A DNA stretch of 64,000 nt from Limnohabitans sp. G3-2 (GTDB taxonomy: Bacteria; Pseudomonadota; Gammaproteobacteria; Burkholderiales; Burkholderiaceae_C): assembly GCF_002778275.1 (NCBI RefSeq), contig NZ_NESG01000004.1, positions 338,002-402,001 of the forward strand, written 5' to 3'. Each line of letters starts with the position of its first letter. Position 1 is the stretch's first letter. The notes beneath the pieces were generated by a model. That model was not told the DNA's origin. It searched no databases and saw only the letters and a list, made by a program, of their open reading frames with translations. Below are positions 61,263-64,000 of this stretch, piece by piece. The position numbers and the translations under genes were made by a program.

Positions 61263-63509
61263 ATGAGTACAAGTACATCTTGCGAAGGCGCAAAGCCACA
61301 GGTCCGCCCGACTGAGAACGGATGTTCAGCCGCTTCCTGCGTACCCTTGGTGCAATCTGAGCAGGACGTGGCGCATATGAACACAGACCAGTCACAGAAA
61401 AGGTTCCGTATCTCCAACATGGACTGCGCCTCAGAGGAGTCCGAGATCCGGCGCGCTGTGGATGGCATCCCGGAAATTGAAGCCTTGCGATTCGATCTGG
61501 GGGCACGCGTACTGACCATTTCTGCGAGCCAAGCTGCATTGCCAAACGCACTACAGGCGATTCGAAAGGCAGGGTTTAAGCCTGAGCCCATCGATGAAGC
61601 CGACAAAAAACCTTCCGGTACAACTAATGCGTCTGCGACGTTTTGGGACATGTGGGGAAAGCTTCTGGCGGCGCTCGGCTTGGCATTGGCAGCAGAGGCG
61701 ATCGCGTACGCCTTCCCTGCGACGACCTGGATCAAAGCCCTGGGCATGGCCATCGCTTTGGGTGCCATCTTCCTTTCAGGCTTCGGCGTCTACGGAAAAG
61801 GCCTGGCTGCGCTGCGGCAAGGACGATTGAACATCAACGCCCTCATGGCAGTAGCCGTCACAGGCGCCTTCTTGATCGGCCAGTGGCCTGAGGCCGCCAT
61901 GGTGATGGCGCTCTATGCCATTGCAGAGGCCATCGAAGCGCGGGCGGTCGACCGCGCTCGAGGTGCCATCAAAAGCCTTCTTGCCTTGTCACCAGAGCAA
62001 GCCGAGGTACGCCAGGCCGACGGGGGCTGGCTTCGGATTGGCGTCAAGTCTGTTGCATTGAAATCGGTGGTGCGTATCTCTCCGGGTGAGCGTGTTCCGC
62101 TTGATGGCACCGTGCTGGCGGGTCAGAGCGCGGTGGATCAATCGCCTTTGACAGGCGAGAGCCTGCCCGTGGACAAAGGACCTGGTGATGAGGTGTTTGC
62201 CGGAACCATCAACCAGGCCTCTGCTTTGGAAGTCCGGGTCACATCGCCCGCCTCAGACAGCACGCTCAGCCGGATCATCAAAGCCGTCGAGGAAGCGCAG
62301 GCCTCTCGCGCACCGACGCAGCGTTTTGTTGACCAGTTCGCCGCCGTCTACACACCTGCGGTCTTTGCCCTTGCGCTGCTGGTTGCCGTCCTGATGCCCT
62401 GGGTGGCCGGGATCACGTGGCTCGAAGCGGTCTACAAGGCTTTGGTCCTGCTTGTGATTGCATGCCCTTGCGCCTTGGTCATCTCCACACCCGTCACGGT
62501 GGTGAGTGGTCTGGCCGCAGGGGCACGGCGGGGTATTTTGATCAAGGGAGGCGTTTACCTTGAAGAAGCCCGAAAGATCAAAGCCGTCGCTTTGGACAAA
62601 ACCGGCACCATCACCGAAGGGAAGCCCAAATTAGTGGCGTTCGAGCCCATCGCGCCTGACGAGCCAGAGCAACGGGTAGAACTGCTCGCAAAGAGCCTGG
62701 CTGCGCGTTCAGACCACCCCGTCTCGAAAGCGATTGCTCGAGGCCTAGCGGTACAAGCCCAAGAAGTCGGAGCATTTGAAGCGGTCGCAGGTCGTGGCGT
62801 CCAGGGGGTGATCGATGGCCACCCCTACATCCTGGCCAATCACCGTTGGATCGAAGAGCGCGGCCAGTGTTCTGCGACATTGGAAGCACGCCTCGCAGTT
62901 CATGAAGAGGCAGGACGAACTGTGACCATTTTGGCCAATCGGGACCGGGTGATCGCGCTATTCGCTATAGCGGACACGATCAAACCGTCATCGATCGAGG
63001 CCATTTCCGAGATGAAGGCGCTGGGGGTCGTTCCCATCATGTTGACCGGTGATAACGCCGCCACGGCGCGCACCGTAGGACACTTGGCAGGCATTTCAGA
63101 AATCCGAGGCAACCTGCTGCCCGAGGACAAGCTCAAGGCGATTGAAGAGTTCCAAGGACGATACGGTGTGACGGCCATGACCGGTGACGGCATCAATGAT
63201 GCCCCGGCACTTGCAAAGGCGAACATTGGCTTTGCGATGGGCGCTGCGGGCACTCACACGGCCATGGAAGCGGCCGACGTCGTCGTCATGAACGACGACC
63301 TGCGCCGCTTGCCCGAGACGATTCGCCTCTCCAAACGTACCCATGTCATTTTGTGGCAGAACATCACCCTGGCTCTGGGCATCAAGGCGGTGTTCCTGCT
63401 CATGGCCATCTTTGATGACGCGTCTATGTGGATGGCGGTCTTTGCCGACATGGGCGCAAGCTTGTTGGTGGTTTTCAACGGGCTTCGGCTTCTCAAGGCA
63501 GTCAAGTGA
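61263..63509 (+). CDS. cadA: Cd/Zn/Pb-exporting P-type ATPase
   Basis: 748-residue P1B-type ATPase exporting divalent soft metals. A Cys-containing leader (residues 1-35) precedes one HMA domain whose metal motif is NMDCASEE (single Cys plus Glu, as in CadA/PbrA variants, not CxxC). Then come the TGE loop (TGESLPVDKG), the transmembrane CPC motif (ACPCALVIST), phosphorylation site DKTGT, GDGINDAPA, and a final helix pair with DMGASLLVV. Its CadR-controlled promoter is directly upstream. Confidence 0.94.
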   Translation: MSTSTSCEGAKPQVRPTENGCSAASCVPLVQSEQDVAHMNTDQSQKRFRISNMDCASEESEIRRAVDGIPEIEALRFDLGARVLTISASQAALPNALQAIRKAGFKPEPIDEADKKPSGTTNASATFWDMWGKLLAALGLALAAEAIAYAFPATTWIKALGMAIALGAIFLSGFGVYGKGLAALRQGRLNINALMAVAVTGAFLIGQWPEAAMVMALYAIAEAIEARAVDRARGAIKSLLALSPEQAEVRQADGGWLRIGVKSVALKSVVRISPGERVPLDGTVLAGQSAVDQSPLTGESLPVDKGPGDEVFAGTINQASALEVRVTSPASDSTLSRIIKAVEEAQASRAPTQRFVDQFAAVYTPAVFALALLVAVLMPWVAGITWLEAVYKALVLLVIACPCALVISTPVTVVSGLAAGARRGILIKGGVYLEEARKIKAVALDKTGTITEGKPKLVAFEPIAPDEPEQRVELLAKSLAARSDHPVSKAIARGLAVQAQEVGAFEAVAGRGVQGVIDGHPYILANHRWIEERGQCSATLEARLAVHEEAGRTVTILANRDRVIALFAIADTIKPSSIEAISEMKALGVVPIMLTGDNAATARTVGHLAGISEIRGNLLPEDKLKAIEEFQGRYGVTAMTGDGINDAPALAKANIGFAMGAAGTHTAMEAADVVVMNDDLRRLPETIRLSKRTHVILWQNITLALGIKAVFLLMAIFDDASMWMAVFADMGASLLVVFNGLRLLKAVK

Positions 63510-63612
63510 TGGCTCCTTGGCAGCTGTAAACCTCTTCCATTTCCTCAGGATTACTGAGGCCAACGCCTCGTCCCGTGATCAAGCAAGCCTGAAGCGACTA
63601 AACTATCAACTT

Positions 63613-63966
63613 ATGAAAAAGTTCTTGGCAATTTTCTTGCTGGTTCTGTTGCCCTTGCAATACAGCTGGGCAGCAATAGCAAGCTATTGCGAGCACGAAA
63701 CCAGTGTAACTGCCAAGCACCCTGGTCACCACACCCATGACCATGCGTCAATTGACCAGCAAGAGTCCAGCAAAAATGCCCCTCAATCGGCGGGCATGGA
63801 CCATGACTGTGCCACTTGTCATATGGGTTGCGCCGCTGCCCTGGTCAGTGATCTGAGCAAGACCACATTAGCGGCCTCTGACGATCACCCACTTCACCTT
63901 CAGGTCATTGCTTCTCATATGGCAAGTGAACGTCCTGAACGGCCTCAATGGCCCGTGCTTGCCTGA
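63613..63966 (+). CDS. CzcI-like periplasmic metal-resistance protein
   Basis: 117 residues with signal peptide (FLAIFLLVLLPLQYSWA) and a mature part rich in His and Cys: SYCEHE, HPGHHTHDHA, MDHDCATCHMGC. This matches the CzcI group, small periplasmic proteins encoded just before czcCBA efflux genes. The 104-bp spacer from cadA contains an inverted repeat CCTCAG-n5-CTGAGG (63543-63559). The window ends 34 bp after the stop; czcC is expected next. Confidence 0.82.
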   Translation: MKKFLAIFLLVLLPLQYSWAAIASYCEHETSVTAKHPGHHTHDHASIDQQESSKNAPQSAGMDHDCATCHMGCAAALVSDLSKTTLAASDDHPLHLQVIASHMASERPERPQWPVLA

Positions 63967-64000
63967 TCGGCGAGCCTCGGGTTTCTTTACCTTTCCCTCT

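Overview
The window is chromosomal DNA from a GC-rich betaproteobacterium. The best match is Burkholderiales, family Comamonadaceae, and it feels like a freshwater Limnohabitans/Rhodoferax-type organism. That placement rests on gene content: a split aceE-aceF-lpdA operon whose lpdA carries its own lipoyl domain, orphan Bug/TctC binding proteins, a monofunctional RelA, and a KfrA plus tyrosine-recombinase module. It was made by reading proteins, not by a database search.

Layout. (1) 0-15.9 kb is core genome: nth, an aminotransferase, an alpha/beta hydrolase, a DUF3820 protein, serB, mfd, ispD-ispF, an EnvZ/OmpR-type pair, 3-hydroxybutyrate dehydrogenase, a second hydrolase, relA and tRNA-Val(GAC) with its terminator. 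Five intergenic spots between 2.1 and 9.5 kb carry a two-type family of REP-like palindromes. (2) 16.1-33.4 kb is an accessory catabolic island with AT-richer spacers, starting right after the tRNA. (3) 33.7-46.5 kb is core again: oligopeptidase A, folD, a PAS-kinase/FixJ-type pair and the pyruvate dehydrogenase operon. (4) 46.5-56.4 kb is an aromatic/organic-acid catabolic neighbourhood: class II aldolase, FAD hydroxylase, intradiol dioxygenase, FAH-family hydrolase, LysR, esterase and two Bug proteins. (5) 56.5-57.9 kb holds a YlqF-type GTPase and an HU gene with an internal 30-bp tandem duplication. (6) 58.0-64 kb is a second accessory module: iteron-like repeats, KfrA-like protein, tyrosine recombinase, YnfA, CadR, CadA and a CzcI-like protein, probably continuing into czc genes beyond the window.

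The most interesting system is the 16-33 kb island. It has two cysteine-type sulfatases of different membrane topology and a membrane-anchored formylglycine-generating enzyme with both catalytic cysteines. It also encodes a membrane-anchored metallo-beta-lactamase-fold hydrolase, a haloalkane dehalogenase, two short-chain dehydrogenases and a single-chain esterase/Baeyer-Villiger monooxygenase fusion. The rest is a glutathione transferase, a tandem-domain HCCA-isomerase/DsbA-like protein, a DUF1254/DUF1214 protein, a propeller-like protein of unknown role and a TetR regulator. The genes form four tight transcription units. The three intergenic regions that can hold their promoters each contain a copy of the same 21-bp motif, which I read as a common operator. 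A reasonable reading is periplasmic desulfation of a sulfated lipophilic compound, then dehalogenation, alcohol oxidation, Baeyer-Villiger insertion and ester cleavage. An algal sulfolipid, possibly a chlorosulfolipid, would fit, but the substrate is inference only.
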